Counted from the first letter of the stretch, positions 8,085-15,906 are shown. The stretch is 64,000 nt of DNA from Streptomyces hyaluromycini (GCF_002217755.1 NZ_BCFL01000020.1:248001-312000); one strand, 5' to 3'. Program-made: numbers and translations. The notes: a model not told the origin generated them from the sequence alone.

Positions 8085-8776
8085 TGGGTGTACTCCTCGT
8101 ACGACCTGTACTCGACGCCGAGGCGCTGAAGGGTCTCCCGCAGCCCGTAGCGGTCGAGGCCCAGCTGGCCGTCGACGAACGCGGCGCGGGTCGCGGCCTC
8201 CTTGGCCTCGCGGGCCTCGGACCTCTCGACCGTCTCGCGGGCACGCTCGCGCGGTACGACCACGACCCCGTCGTCGTCGGCGAGGATCACGTCACCCGGG
8301 TTGATCACCTGCCCGTCGACGGCGATCGGCACGTTGACCGAGCCGCCGGTGGCCTTGACCGTGCCCTGCGAGGAGACCGCCCGGGACCAGGCGGCGAAGC
8401 CCATGTCCCGCAGCTCCTGGGTGTCGCGGACACCGGTGTTCAGGACCACCCCGCGCACCCCGCGCTGCTTCAGCGCGGTCGCGAACAGCTCGCCGAACAG
8501 CCCGTCCGTGCAGGGCGAGGTGGTGGTCACGACCAGGATGTCGCCCTCGCCGCACTGCTCGACGGCCGCGTGGATCATGAGGTTGTCGCCGGGCCAGCTG
8601 AGCACGGTGACGGCCGTGCCCGCGACCCGTACGCCCTGCTGGATCGGCCGGATCCCCGGACCGAGCAGCCCGGTTCGCCCCATGGCCTCGCTCACGGTGG
8701 CGACACCGAAGCCGGCGAGGGCGTCGACGTCCTTCAGCTCCGCCTTCGGCGGGTTGGTGACGATCACGCCGCTCAT
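8081..8776 (-). CDS. galC: 4-carboxy-4-hydroxy-2-oxoadipate aldolase (RraA-like family)
   Basis: 231 residues. ATG start is within the ATGA overlap with the upstream gene. The RraA/HMG-aldolase fold is clear: DVDALAGFGVATVSEAMGRT at the N-terminus, GDNLMIHAAVE, GDILVV, GVVLNTGVRDTQELR with catalytic-type Arg117-Asp118, and NPGDVILADDDGVVVVP. The enzyme class is a divalent-metal-dependent aldolase that splits 4-carboxy-4-hydroxy-2-oxoadipate to pyruvate and oxaloacetate and often also decarboxylates oxaloacetate. It follows the hydratase gene and precedes the tautomerase, which matches the last step of the gallate / protocatechuate-4,5 pathway. RraA proteins that regulate RNase E are shorter and lack the C-terminal extension seen here. 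Confidence 0.85.
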   Translation of the reverse strand: MSGVIVTNPPKAELKDVDALAGFGVATVSEAMGRTGLLGPGIRPIQQGVRVAGTAVTVLSWPGDNLMIHAAVEQCGEGDILVVTTTSPCTDGLFGELFATALKQRGVRGVVLNTGVRDTQELRDMGFAAWSRAVSSQGTVKATGGSVNVPIAVDGQVINPGDVILADDDGVVVVPRERARETVERSEAREAKEAATRAAFVDGQLGLDRYGLRETLQRLGVEYRSYEEYTQ

Positions 8777-9528
8777 GCCAGCTCCTTCGCGATCTGCGGG
8801 AACGGCCGCATGAACGCCTCGGCCATGGTGTTGTGCGCCAGGCCCAGGTTGGGGCCGGCGTTCCGCTTGAGCTGGACGCCGCGGCGGACGGCGAGGTCGG
8901 TGTAGTAGGCCCACAGGTGCTGCTGGGCGCCGAGGCACTCCATCGCCTTGCGCTTGGTGTCCCAGACCTCGGTGATGTCGAGCAGGACCTCGGGCCGGAA
9001 GCCGCTCATCTCGGGCTGGTGCGGCTCGAAGTAGAAGACCGGCGGGGCGCCGATGATGTCGCCCGCGCCCGGGTACCCGATGGCCTGGGCGAGGATGCGG
9101 GCCTCCAGAGCCATCCGGTTGGCGGCCGGGTGGTCGCCGTTGTAAGGGTCCTCGACGGGGTGGGTGAGCACGACGTCGGGCTGGGTCTCGCGGTAGACGG
9201 CGACCAGCTGGTCGGTCAGCTCGGCGGAGGCGACCAGCGGGTAGTCGCCCGCGTCGAAGAAACGGACCTCGGCGCCGAGCGCGGCGGCGGCCTTCTCCGC
9301 CTCCTCCCGGCGTATCGCCTTGATCTCCTCCAGGTTCCTGCCCTCGCGCCACGCCTTGGCGGACTCGCCGCGCTCGCCGAAGGTCAGACACGCGATGGTG
9401 ACCTTCTCACCCCGGGACGCGGCCAGGGCGATGGCTCCACCCGCCCGCCACACGAAGTCCCCGGCGTGCGCGGTGACGACCAGGGTGGATCGCGGTGGGG
9501 TTTCGGCGGGCGCGTTGGCGTGCGTCAT
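8773..9528 (-). CDS. galB: 4-oxalomesaconate hydratase-like protein (PIG-L/GalB family)
   Basis: 251 residues from MTHANAPAE, with AAGGAGAG seven bases upstream; an earlier in-frame ATG lacks a ribosome site. PIG-L (LmbE) fold: zinc motif TAHAGDFVWRAGGAIALA replaces the AHPDD of N-acetylglucosaminyl deacetylases, a change I recall as characteristic of GalB hydratases, and the second metal motif is THPVEDPYNGDHPAAN. GalB hydrates 4-oxalomesaconate to 4-carboxy-4-hydroxy-2-oxoadipate in the cytoplasm. It is the first enzyme gene after the GntR regulator and is coupled to the aldolase gene by an ATGA overlap. An amidohydrolase-type LigJ does the same step in sphingomonads and is not present here. 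Confidence 0.82.
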   Translation of the reverse strand: MTHANAPAETPPRSTLVVTAHAGDFVWRAGGAIALAASRGEKVTIACLTFGERGESAKAWREGRNLEEIKAIRREEAEKAAAALGAEVRFFDAGDYPLVASAELTDQLVAVYRETQPDVVLTHPVEDPYNGDHPAANRMALEARILAQAIGYPGAGDIIGAPPVFYFEPHQPEMSGFRPEVLLDITEVWDTKRKAMECLGAQQHLWAYYTDLAVRRGVQLKRNAGPNLGLAHNTMAEAFMRPFPQIAKELA

Positions 9529-9580
9529 TGAAAAACTCTCCTTGGTGGACAGGTGTGCGCCCACCCAGCCCCGGGCGTTC

Positions 9581-10231
9581 TCAGTCGCTCAGTGCGTCGA
9601 TCACGCTCGTGAGGTGGGCGCGGACGGCCGCCTCGGCCGCCTGCGGATCCCTGGCCCTGATCGCTTCGATCATCGCCAGATGCTGGTTCAGGGATTGCTG
9701 CGGACGTCCCGGGCGCAGCGCCAACTGGAAGCGGTGCCGCACCAGTTGGGCGTTGAGCCGCTCCAGCAGCTCCACGGCGGTCTGCTGGCCGGAGATCTCC
9801 CGGATCCTGTCGTGGAGTGCGTGGTTGAGCTCGGAGTAGGTGACCGGTTCGCCGTCGGCGACGGCCTTGGTCATGGCCGCCCCGAGGTCCGCGAGTTCGG
9901 TGAGCTGCTCGTCGCTGGCCGCGACGGCCGCCTTGGCCGCGCACAGTCCCTCCAGGACCATGCGGCACTCGGTGATCGCGACCGCTTCCTCCACGGTCAC
10001 CACCCGCACCCGCGAGCCGCGGTTGCGGATCCGCTCGACCAGTCCCTGGGCCTCCAGATCGATCAGTGCCGCACGGATACTGGCCCGCGTCACACCGAAC
10101 TCCTCGGCGAGCTCGTTCTCCACCAGCCGCTGGGCCGGGGCCATCTCGCCGTGCAGGATCGCCTGCCGCAGCAGCGTGAACGCATGCTGCTTGGCCTGCT
10201 CTCCGGTGCTCGGACGGGCTTCCTTCGGCAT
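9581..10231 (-). CDS. GntR-family (FCD domain) regulator of the Gal-type operon
   Basis: 216 residues from MPKEARPST; GGGAGGG lies four bases upstream of this ATG, so the longer frame is rejected. Residues 15-80 are the GntR winged helix (LVENELAEEFGVTRASIRAAL). About 85-215 is an all-helical FCD domain with metal-ligand type residues (ELNHALHDRI, LNQHLAMIEAI, RAHLTSV). Regulators of this FadR/VanR subgroup usually repress aromatic-acid or sugar-acid operons and release DNA on binding the substrate or an intermediate. It is the first gene of the operon, 52 bases before the hydratase. The site TTGTCAACAAT upstream suggests autoregulation. Confidence 0.88.
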   Translation of the reverse strand: MPKEARPSTGEQAKQHAFTLLRQAILHGEMAPAQRLVENELAEEFGVTRASIRAALIDLEAQGLVERIRNRGSRVRVVTVEEAVAITECRMVLEGLCAAKAAVAASDEQLTELADLGAAMTKAVADGEPVTYSELNHALHDRIREISGQQTAVELLERLNAQLVRHRFQLALRPGRPQQSLNQHLAMIEAIRARDPQAAEAAVRAHLTSVIDALSD

Positions 10232-10280
10232 TGCGCCCTCCCTGAGTGAGTGCCTGTCGAACGTAAATCTAGCCAAACAA

Positions 10281-10295
10281 GATTGTCAACAATTT
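10281..10295. promoter_or_regulatory. Operator-like site ATTGTCAACAATT upstream of the GntR gene
   Basis: ATTGTCAACAATT (10282-10294) extends the TTGT-N2-ACAA core to a near-palindrome. It is about 50 bases upstream of the regulator start and shares an exact 11-mer with 5940-5950 upstream of the MFS gene. The position fits autoregulation and control of the whole operon. Confidence 0.6.
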
Positions 10296-10335
10296 TGTCT
10301 GCCGTATTGCCGGGGCAATCCGGCGGACCGTGCGC

Positions 10336-11193
10336 TCAGCCGCTGCGGTACAGGTCACTGAGCAGTTCGAGAACGGCCTGCTGGGCGGGGTGCGGATCGT
10401 CCCGCCACCAGGCCAGCCGGACGGCGACCGGCTCGGCGTCCCGGACCGGCCGGTAGACGACGCCGGGCCGCGGGTACTGGTTGGCGGTCGACTCGGCGGT
10501 CACACCGACCGCACGGCCCGCGCCGATGGCGGTGAGCCAGTCGTCGACGTCGTGCGTCTCCTCGACGGCCGGCCGCGACTCCGGCGGCCACAGCTCCGGG
10601 GTGGTGGTGCCGGTACGCCGGTCGACCAGGAGGATCCGGCCGGTGAGGTCGGCCAGGCGTACGGTCCGGCGCCGGGCCAGCGGATCGTCGGCGGCCAGCG
10701 CGCACAGCCGTCGCTCCAGCCCGACGAGGGCCGAGTCGAACCGCCGGTCCTCCACCGGACGGCGCACCACCGCGAGGTCGCAGATGCCTTCGGCGAGGCC
10801 GGCGGAGGCCGTGTTGACCCGGACGAGCTGCAGATCGGTCCCGGGGCACGCCGCGGCCCAGTCCCGCTGGAAGGCGACGGTGTGCCGGCCCACGGCCGAC
10901 CAGGCATAGCCGATGCGCAGCAGGTTGTGCCCCGAGCCGGCCTCCTGGACCAGACCGGCGACGTCCGCCAGCACCCGCCGGGCGCGGGCCACCACCCGCA
11001 GTCCGGTGGCCGTCGGGGTCACCGCGCGCGAGGTACGCCGCAACAGTCGTACGCCCAGCGCGCGTTCGAGGGCCGCCAGGGTGCGCGAGACGGCCGCCTG
11101 GGACACCCCCAGGGCGATCGCCGCGTCGGTGAAGCTGCCCTCGTCGACGATGGCGACAAGACAGCGCAGCTGCCGCAGCTCGACCTCATCCAT
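10336..11193 (-). CDS. LysR-family transcriptional regulator, divergent from an EamA transporter
   Basis: 285 residues from MDEVELRQLRCLVAI; the frame is open 42 bases further upstream but without a better ribosome site. Residues 3-62 are the winged helix (GSFTDAAIALGVSQAAVSRT). The effector domain is of the short type with LLRIGYAWSAVGRHTV and DLAVVRRPVEDRRF. Only 68 bases separate it from the EamA gene, and that gap holds AT-rich elements around TATAGATT and GCATGCATTTTGCG. A divergent LysR is the normal regulator of its neighbouring transporter. The inducer is not known. Confidence 0.88.
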   Translation of the reverse strand: MDEVELRQLRCLVAIVDEGSFTDAAIALGVSQAAVSRTLAALERALGVRLLRRTSRAVTPTATGLRVVARARRVLADVAGLVQEAGSGHNLLRIGYAWSAVGRHTVAFQRDWAAACPGTDLQLVRVNTASAGLAEGICDLAVVRRPVEDRRFDSALVGLERRLCALAADDPLARRRTVRLADLTGRILLVDRRTGTTTPELWPPESRPAVEETHDVDDWLTAIGAGRAVGVTAESTANQYPRPGVVYRPVRDAEPVAVRLAWWRDDPHPAQQAVLELLSDLYRSG

Positions 11194-11261
11194 ACGGACA
11201 GCGTATAGATTCCGGGCCGCATGCATTTTGCGCAAGGACGGGTCGGGCGGACCCTCCTCCC

Positions 11262-12140
11262 ATGCGACGAGCCCCCGAACGCCCCGTCTCCTCCCCCGCG
11301 GTCGTGCCGTCCGCGCCGACCCGGCTCTCCGGCGTGGCGACCATGTTCGGCAGCGGCCTGTCCAACCAGACCGGCGCGGCGATCGGCTCCCTGGCCTTCC
11401 CGGTCCTCGGCCCGCTCGGGGTGGTGGCGGTACGGCAGTACGTGGCCGCGCTCGTCCTCGTGGCCGTCGGCCGGCCCCGGCCGCGGGACTTCACCTGGCC
11501 TCAGTGGTGGCCGGTGCTGCTGCTGGCGCTGGTCTTCGGCACGATGAACCTGACCCTGTACACCGCGATCGACCGGGTCGGCCTGGGCCTGGCGGTCACC
11601 CTGGAGTTCCTGGGCCCGCTCACCATCGCCCTGGCCGCCTCCCGCCGCCGGCTGGACGCGGGGTGCGCGGTGCTGGCGGCGGCCGGGGTGGTGGTGCTGA
11701 TGCGCCCGCAGCCGTCCACGGACTACGCCGGGATGGGGCTGGGCCTGGTGGCAGCGGGCTGCTGGGCGTCGTACATCCTGCTCAACCGGGTGCTCGGGCG
11801 CCGGATACCGGGGGCGCAGGGCCCGGCGGCGGCCGCGAGCGTGTCGGCACTGACGTTCCTGCCGATCGGCGTCCTGGTCGCGGCAAGGCACCCGCCGACG
11901 ACCGGAGCCGTCCTGTGCGCGGTGGCGGCGGGCGTCCTGTCGTCGGCGGTGCCGTACCTGGCCGACCTGCTGACGCTACGCAAGGTCCCGCCCCAGACCT
12001 TCGGCCTGTTCATGAGCGTCAACCCGGTACTGGCGGCGGTGGTGGGGTGGGCGGTGCTGGGACAGAGTCTGGGAGCGCCGGAGTGGGCGGCGATAGGAGC
12101 GGTGGTCGCTGCGAACGCCGTGAGCCTTGCGCCCCGTTAG
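11262..12140 (+). CDS. EamA (DMT superfamily) exporter, RhtA-like
   Basis: 292 residues with ten hydrophobic segments in two five-helix repeats. The first repeat includes GAAIGSLAFPVLGPLGVVAV and NLTLYTAIDRVGLGLAVTLE; the second includes the typical SSAVPYLADLLTLRKVPPQT and NPVLAAVVGWAVLGQ stretches. RhtA/YdcZ-like members export amino acids such as threonine or homoserine, and many others export unknown metabolites. A divergent LysR gene probably controls it. A copy of the GC-rich gene-end repeat follows the stop codon, before the convergent ferredoxin reductase gene. Confidence 0.88.
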   Translation: MRRAPERPVSSPAVVPSAPTRLSGVATMFGSGLSNQTGAAIGSLAFPVLGPLGVVAVRQYVAALVLVAVGRPRPRDFTWPQWWPVLLLALVFGTMNLTLYTAIDRVGLGLAVTLEFLGPLTIALAASRRRLDAGCAVLAAAGVVVLMRPQPSTDYAGMGLGLVAAGCWASYILLNRVLGRRIPGAQGPAAAASVSALTFLPIGVLVAARHPPTTGAVLCAVAAGVLSSAVPYLADLLTLRKVPPQTFGLFMSVNPVLAAVVGWAVLGQSLGAPEWAAIGAVVAANAVSLAPR

Positions 12141-12205
12141 AGGCGCGGGGCTGTGTCAATATGCGGCTCCGCCGCGTGGGCGCGACCAGCCCCCACCGGC
12201 CCGCA
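12141..12205. repeat. GC-rich gene-end repeat, copy 1 (type A)
   Basis: Begins right after the EamA stop with GGCGCGGGGCTGTGTC, then ATATGCGGCT, CGCGTGGGCGCGACCAGCC and a C-rich tail. Nearly the same sequence is at 61531-61610. It separates two convergent genes and contains G/C-rich self-complementary stretches, so it can act as a terminator. Confidence 0.75.
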
Positions 12206-12235
12206 GTACCCCCACAACCGATCCCACCCCACACT

Positions 12236-13396
12236 TCAGCCCACGGCCTCCCCCCAAGCCGCCCCCACCGCAATCGCCTGCCGCCACCCCCGCATCACCT
12301 TCGGCGGCACCCCCACCGCGAGCACCCCGCTCAACCGCTCCCCCCTCCGATACGCGGCGACGAACCGCCCCTCCTCCAACTCCCCCTCCACGACCCGCAC
12401 TTCCTCGTGCCCCCGCAGATACCCGTACGCCTGGATCTTCATGTCGTACTGGTCGGACCAGAAGTACGGCACCGGCGCGAACGCCTTGCGCGCCTCGGGA
12501 TTGAGGAGATTCCGGGCCGCGGCCATCCCCTGCTCCGCCGCGTTGGTCCGGTGCTCGATCCGCATCGAGACCCCGAACAACGGGTTGTACCAACGGGCGA
12601 CGTCACCCGCCGCGTACACCCCCCGCGCGGCCTCGCAGTACTCGTCGCAGACGACCCCGTCGCCGACGGCCAGCCCGCTGTCGGCCAGCCACTCGACATT
12701 GGGCAGCGAACCGATCGCCACCAGCACCTCGTCGGCCTCGATCTCCGCCCCGTCGGCGAGCCGCACCCCGTCCTCGGTCACCTCGGTCACCGCGACCCCG
12801 GTCCGCAGGTCCACGCCCCGCTCCAGGTGGGCCCGGGACAGCACCCGGCCCACCTCCTCGCCGACCGCGTGCGCGAGCGGCACCGGCGCCGGTTCCAGGA
12901 GGGTCACCTGCGCACCCAGCCGCCAGGCGACCGCGGCGGCCTCGGCGCCGAGGAACCCGGCGCCGACCACCACCAGCCGCTGCCCCGGCCAGAGCCGCTC
13001 CCGCAGGGTGAGCGCGTCGTCGAGGGTGCGCAGCACATGCGCTCCCTCTCCGGGCAGCCGGCGCGGCCGCACCCCCGTGGCCACGATCAGCCCGTCGTAG
13101 GGCACCGCCGAGCCGTCGGCCAGACGCACCGTACGGTCCGCCACGTCCAGCCCGCTCGCCGCCACCCCGAGTCTCCACTCCACTCCCAGGGAGTCGAGTT
13201 CGGTCGGCGCCCGCAGTGTCACCCGGTCCGGCGCCCACTCGGCCGACAGCACCTGCTTGGACAGCGGGGGCCGGTCGTACGGGGTGTGGAGTTCGTCGCC
13301 GACGAGGGTCAGCGTGCCGTCGTAGCCCTCGCGGCGGAGCGTCTCGGCCGCCGCGAGCCCGGCCGCGGAGGCGCCGACCACCACGATCCGGTTCAC
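12236..13396 (-). CDS. NAD(P)H-dependent ferredoxin reductase of a P450 operon
   Basis: 386 residues, GTG start within a GTGA overlap with the ferredoxin stop. FAD-binding Rossmann motif VVVGASAAGLAAAETLRR at residues 4-22; NAD(P)-binding motif VVVGAGFLGAEAAAVAWRLG near 145; the FAD-contacting motif RGVYAAGDVARWYNP. The length and the C-terminal reductase domain match putidaredoxin reductase/BphA4-type enzymes. It passes electrons from NAD(P)H to the 3Fe-4S ferredoxin encoded just upstream, which feeds the P450. The three genes form one operon in the order P450, ferredoxin, reductase, so the redox chain is complete at one locus. Confidence 0.92.
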   Translation of the reverse strand: MNRIVVVGASAAGLAAAETLRREGYDGTLTLVGDELHTPYDRPPLSKQVLSAEWAPDRVTLRAPTELDSLGVEWRLGVAASGLDVADRTVRLADGSAVPYDGLIVATGVRPRRLPGEGAHVLRTLDDALTLRERLWPGQRLVVVGAGFLGAEAAAVAWRLGAQVTLLEPAPVPLAHAVGEEVGRVLSRAHLERGVDLRTGVAVTEVTEDGVRLADGAEIEADEVLVAIGSLPNVEWLADSGLAVGDGVVCDEYCEAARGVYAAGDVARWYNPLFGVSMRIEHRTNAAEQGMAAARNLLNPEARKAFAPVPYFWSDQYDMKIQAYGYLRGHEEVRVVEGELEEGRFVAAYRRGERLSGVLAVGVPPKVMRGWRQAIAVGAAWGEAVG

Positions 13397-13590
13397 TGCT
13401 CCACCAGTCGGATCGCGGCGGCCGGGCAGATCGCCACGGCCTCGCGGACGGCGTCCAGGGTGTCCCCGGCGGGATTCTCGTCCAGGACGAAGGCGATGCC
13501 GTCCTCGTCCCGCTGGTCGAACACCTCGGGGGCGGCGAGCACGCACTGCCCGGATGCGACGCACTTCGGTTCGTCCAGTTCGACATGCAT
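13393..13590 (-). CDS. [3Fe-4S] ferredoxin of the P450 operon
   Basis: 65 residues from MHVELDEPK, with AAGGAGAA upstream; a longer frame starting 36 bases earlier is rejected. Cysteines at 10, 16 and 55 (KCVASGQCVLAAPEVF and AICPAAA) with the second position of the usual four replaced give a [3Fe-4S] cluster, as in actinobacterial P450 ferredoxins. It ends in the GTGA overlap with the reductase and starts about 30 bases after the P450 stop. It carries single electrons from the reductase to the P450. Confidence 0.93.
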   Translation of the reverse strand: MHVELDEPKCVASGQCVLAAPEVFDQRDEDGIAFVLDENPAGDTLDAVREAVAICPAAAIRLVEQ

Positions 13591-13622
13591 GGTGTTCTCC
13601 TTGCTGTGGGTGGGGAGCCGGG

Positions 13623-14858
13623 TCACCAGGTGACCGGGAGTTCATAGACTCCGTAGACGGATCCGTCGTGCTTGAAGGGCAGTTCGCCGATGCCGGCGGC
13701 GAGCCTGAGGCCGGGCACGCGGCGGTAGAGGGTGCCGTAGACGACCTGGAGTTCCATCCGGGCCAGCGGCTGGCCCAGGCACTGGTGGACGCCGAAGCCG
13801 AAGGCGACATGGCGGCGGGCGTCGCGGGTGAGGTCGAGGCGGTCGGGGTCGGGGAAGGCCTCGGGGTCGCGGTTGGCGATGTCGTTCGGCATGATCACGC
13901 CCTCACCGGCCCGGATCACCTGACCGGCGACCTCGATGTCCGCCAGGACCGCGCGGCGCCGGCCGCCGTGCACGATGCTCAGGTAGCGCAGCAGTTCCTC
14001 CACCGCGGACGCGATCAGCTTCGGGTCGTCGGTGTCCCGCAACAGGGCCAGCTGTCCGGGGTGTTCGAGGAGGGCGAGGGTGCCGAGGGCGATCATGTTG
14101 GCGGTGGTCTCGTGCCCCGCGAGCAGCAGCAGGACGCCCATCTGCGCGGCGTCGGTCCGGGTCAGCTCGCCCGACTGCACGCGGGCCACCAGCCCGGAGA
14201 GCAGGTCGTCGCCGGGGTGCGCCATCTTCTCGCCCATCAGCTCGTCGAGATAGCCGATCAGCTTCCCGTGGGCGGCCATCCGGTCCTCCATGGCCGCGTC
14301 CCGCCTGATGAGGATCTTGCTGTTCTCCTGGAAGAAGTCGTGGTCGTCGTAGGGCACTCCGAGCAGCGCGCAGATCACGAGCGAGGGCACCGGGAGTGCG
14401 AACGCCTCGACGAGGTCGACGGGTTTCGGGCCGGCGAGCATCTCGTCGATCAGGTCGTCGACGATCTTCTGTACGGCCGGGCGCAGCGCCTCGACGCGTT
14501 TGATCGCGAACGGTGCGGTGACCATGCGGCGCAGCCGGGCGTGCTCGGGGTCGTCCATCAGGATGAAGCTGATGTTGTTCTTGCCGTTGCTGGGGGCCTG
14601 GAGCGGATATCCGGGCCGGGTGAGGTCGGCGCTGACCCGCGGGTCGAGCAGCACGGCACGCTGGTCGGCGTACCGGGTGAGCAGCCAGTAGTCCTTGCCG
14701 TCCCAGAGCCGGACCTTGGCGAGCGGCCCCTCCTCCCGGGCGGCGCTCAGGCCCGGGGGCGGGTCGAAGGGGCAGCCCGCGGCCCGGGGCATCGGGAACT
14801 CGTGGACCGGTGCGGACGGGCCGGGTCCGGTGCCGCTACTGGTCAGGGTGTCGGCCAT
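13623..14858 (-). CDS. Cytochrome P450, CYP105-like
   Basis: 411 residues from MADTLTSSG, with GAGGAG upstream. The I-helix motif is LLLLAGHETTANMIALG, the K-helix ExxR is VEELLRYL, and the heme loop is FGFGVHQCLGQPLARMEL with Cys360 as thiolate ligand. The heme loop and I-helix resemble CYP105 enzymes of Streptomyces, which hydroxylate macrolides, vitamin D-type sterols, herbicides or other xenobiotics. Redox partners are encoded immediately downstream. A palindrome about 85 bases upstream (14943-14956) is a candidate regulatory site. Substrate unknown; no biosynthetic core enzyme is adjacent, so a catabolic or detoxifying role is plausible. Confidence 0.93.
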   Translation of the reverse strand: MADTLTSSGTGPGPSAPVHEFPMPRAAGCPFDPPPGLSAAREEGPLAKVRLWDGKDYWLLTRYADQRAVLLDPRVSADLTRPGYPLQAPSNGKNNISFILMDDPEHARLRRMVTAPFAIKRVEALRPAVQKIVDDLIDEMLAGPKPVDLVEAFALPVPSLVICALLGVPYDDHDFFQENSKILIRRDAAMEDRMAAHGKLIGYLDELMGEKMAHPGDDLLSGLVARVQSGELTRTDAAQMGVLLLLAGHETTANMIALGTLALLEHPGQLALLRDTDDPKLIASAVEELLRYLSIVHGGRRRAVLADIEVAGQVIRAGEGVIMPNDIANRDPEAFPDPDRLDLTRDARRHVAFGFGVHQCLGQPLARMELQVVYGTLYRRVPGLRLAAGIGELPFKHDGSVYGVYELPVTW

Positions 14859-14942
14859 CGCTGTCTCCTCGGTGTGGGGGATGAGCACATGCAAACAGGA
14901 TGGGCTGACCGCATCCGGTCAGTTCCCTGACATCAAGCTGAC

Positions 14943-14956
14943 GTGACCCAGGTCAC
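14943..14956. promoter_or_regulatory. Perfect palindrome GTGACCCAGGTCAC upstream of the P450 operon
   Basis: Two six-base arms, GTGACC and GGTCAC, with a two-base centre. It lies about 85 bases upstream of the P450 start. The binding protein is not known; the adjacent response regulator is one candidate. Confidence 0.5.
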
Positions 14957-14997
14957 AGAGCCGCATCATCGCCATAACCCGCGTACCGGACAGACAT

Positions 14998-15013
14998 CAT
15001 AAACTTCCTTATG
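14998..15013. promoter_or_regulatory. Inverted repeat CATAA-N6-TTATG in the P450 upstream region
   Basis: CATAA (14998-15002) and TTATG (15009-15013) flank six bases. It is AT-rich in a GC-rich setting and between the P450 and the response-regulator gene, so it may be part of an operator or promoter. Confidence 0.35.
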
Positions 15014-15159
15014 GATAACGCGACTTGACGTCACGGGCGATACCGCGCACCCGCATGAGCGGTCGACCGATCCCCCGCCGCGTCCACCACGCCAGACGGA
15101 CGACGCGGCCACCAGGGCATTTGCTCACGGATTCCATCGCGAAGCGGCCATCCGGACCC

Positions 15160-15882
15160 TCACGACTCCCCCAGCCAGTAGCCGAAACCCCGCCGGGTGT
15201 GGATCAGCGCGGGTCCGCCCCGGTCGACCTTGCGCCTGAGCCGGGAGACAAGCTGCTCGATGGCGTTGCCGCCCCGGAACTCGCCCCAGACGTAGCGGCT
15301 GATCTGCTCCTTGGACAGCACCTTCTCGGCGTTGACCAGGAGGTGACGCAGCAGCCGGTACTCGGCGGGCGTGAGGTCGAGGGTGCGGGCGCCCCGGCGG
15401 GCCCGGCAGGTGCCGTCGTCCAGGACCAGGTCGGCATGGTCCAGCATGCCGCCCCGCCGGTCGCCGCCCACGCCCCGGAGCAGAACCTTGACCCGGGCGA
15501 GGACCTCGGCGATCCGGAAGGGTTTGGTGACGTAGTCCCGTTCGCCGGCGCCGAGTTCGGGCACCAGCCGGGCCAGGGATTCACAGACCGCGAGCAGGAG
15601 GACCGGAGGCCGGTAGGCCGGCTTGAAGCGGCCGCCCTGGGCGAGGTCGTCGAGGCCGGGCAGTTCGGCGTCGATGACGACCAGGTCGTACCGGTACTCC
15701 GCGAGCCGCCGCGCCACCTCGGCGCCGCTGCCCGCCGCACCGGTCCGGTAGCCCGCCAACTCCAGGGTGGAGATGAGGAGTTCGGTGGTGTCCGGGTCAC
15801 CGGCGGCGACCAGGAGGCGCTGCCCGCTGCCACGGGCGAGCACGGGGGGTAAGGGGGAGCTGCCATACATGGGGTGACCCAT
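15160..15882 (-). CDS. Orphan OmpR-family response regulator with degenerate receiver
   Basis: 240 residues if the first ATG is used; a second ATG four codons on is possible. Receiver domain about 22-135: Asp29 and Asp31 stand in the acidic pocket, Asp71 (DLVVIDAELPG) is the phosphorylation position and Lys120 (YVTKPF) is kept. The conserved Thr/Ser switch is missing, because LLLAVCESL stands where LTA is expected. The C-terminal PhoB-type winged helix is intact (LTPAEYRLLRHLL, EFRGGNAIEQLVSRLRRKVD, TRRGFGYWL). No histidine kinase is adjacent. It may be controlled without phosphorylation, as atypical regulators are. Its upstream region is shared with the divergent alcohol dehydrogenase gene. 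Confidence 0.85.
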   Translation of the reverse strand: MGHPMYGSSPLPPVLARGSGQRLLVAAGDPDTTELLISTLELAGYRTGAAGSGAEVARRLAEYRYDLVVIDAELPGLDDLAQGGRFKPAYRPPVLLLAVCESLARLVPELGAGERDYVTKPFRIAEVLARVKVLLRGVGGDRRGGMLDHADLVLDDGTCRARRGARTLDLTPAEYRLLRHLLVNAEKVLSKEQISRYVWGEFRGGNAIEQLVSRLRRKVDRGGPALIHTRRGFGYWLGES

Positions 15883-15906
15883 TCGTTCGAGGCGCCGGCA
15901 ATTCGC

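Larger units (their letters stand above)
14859..15159. other. 301-base intergenic region upstream of the P450 operon
   Basis: No gene seen. It holds the P450 promoter region with a perfect palindrome GTGACC-CA-GGTCAC at 14943-14956 and a second inverted repeat CATAA-N6-TTATG at 14998-15013. The right half is the 3' flank of the response regulator gene. Confidence 0.7.
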
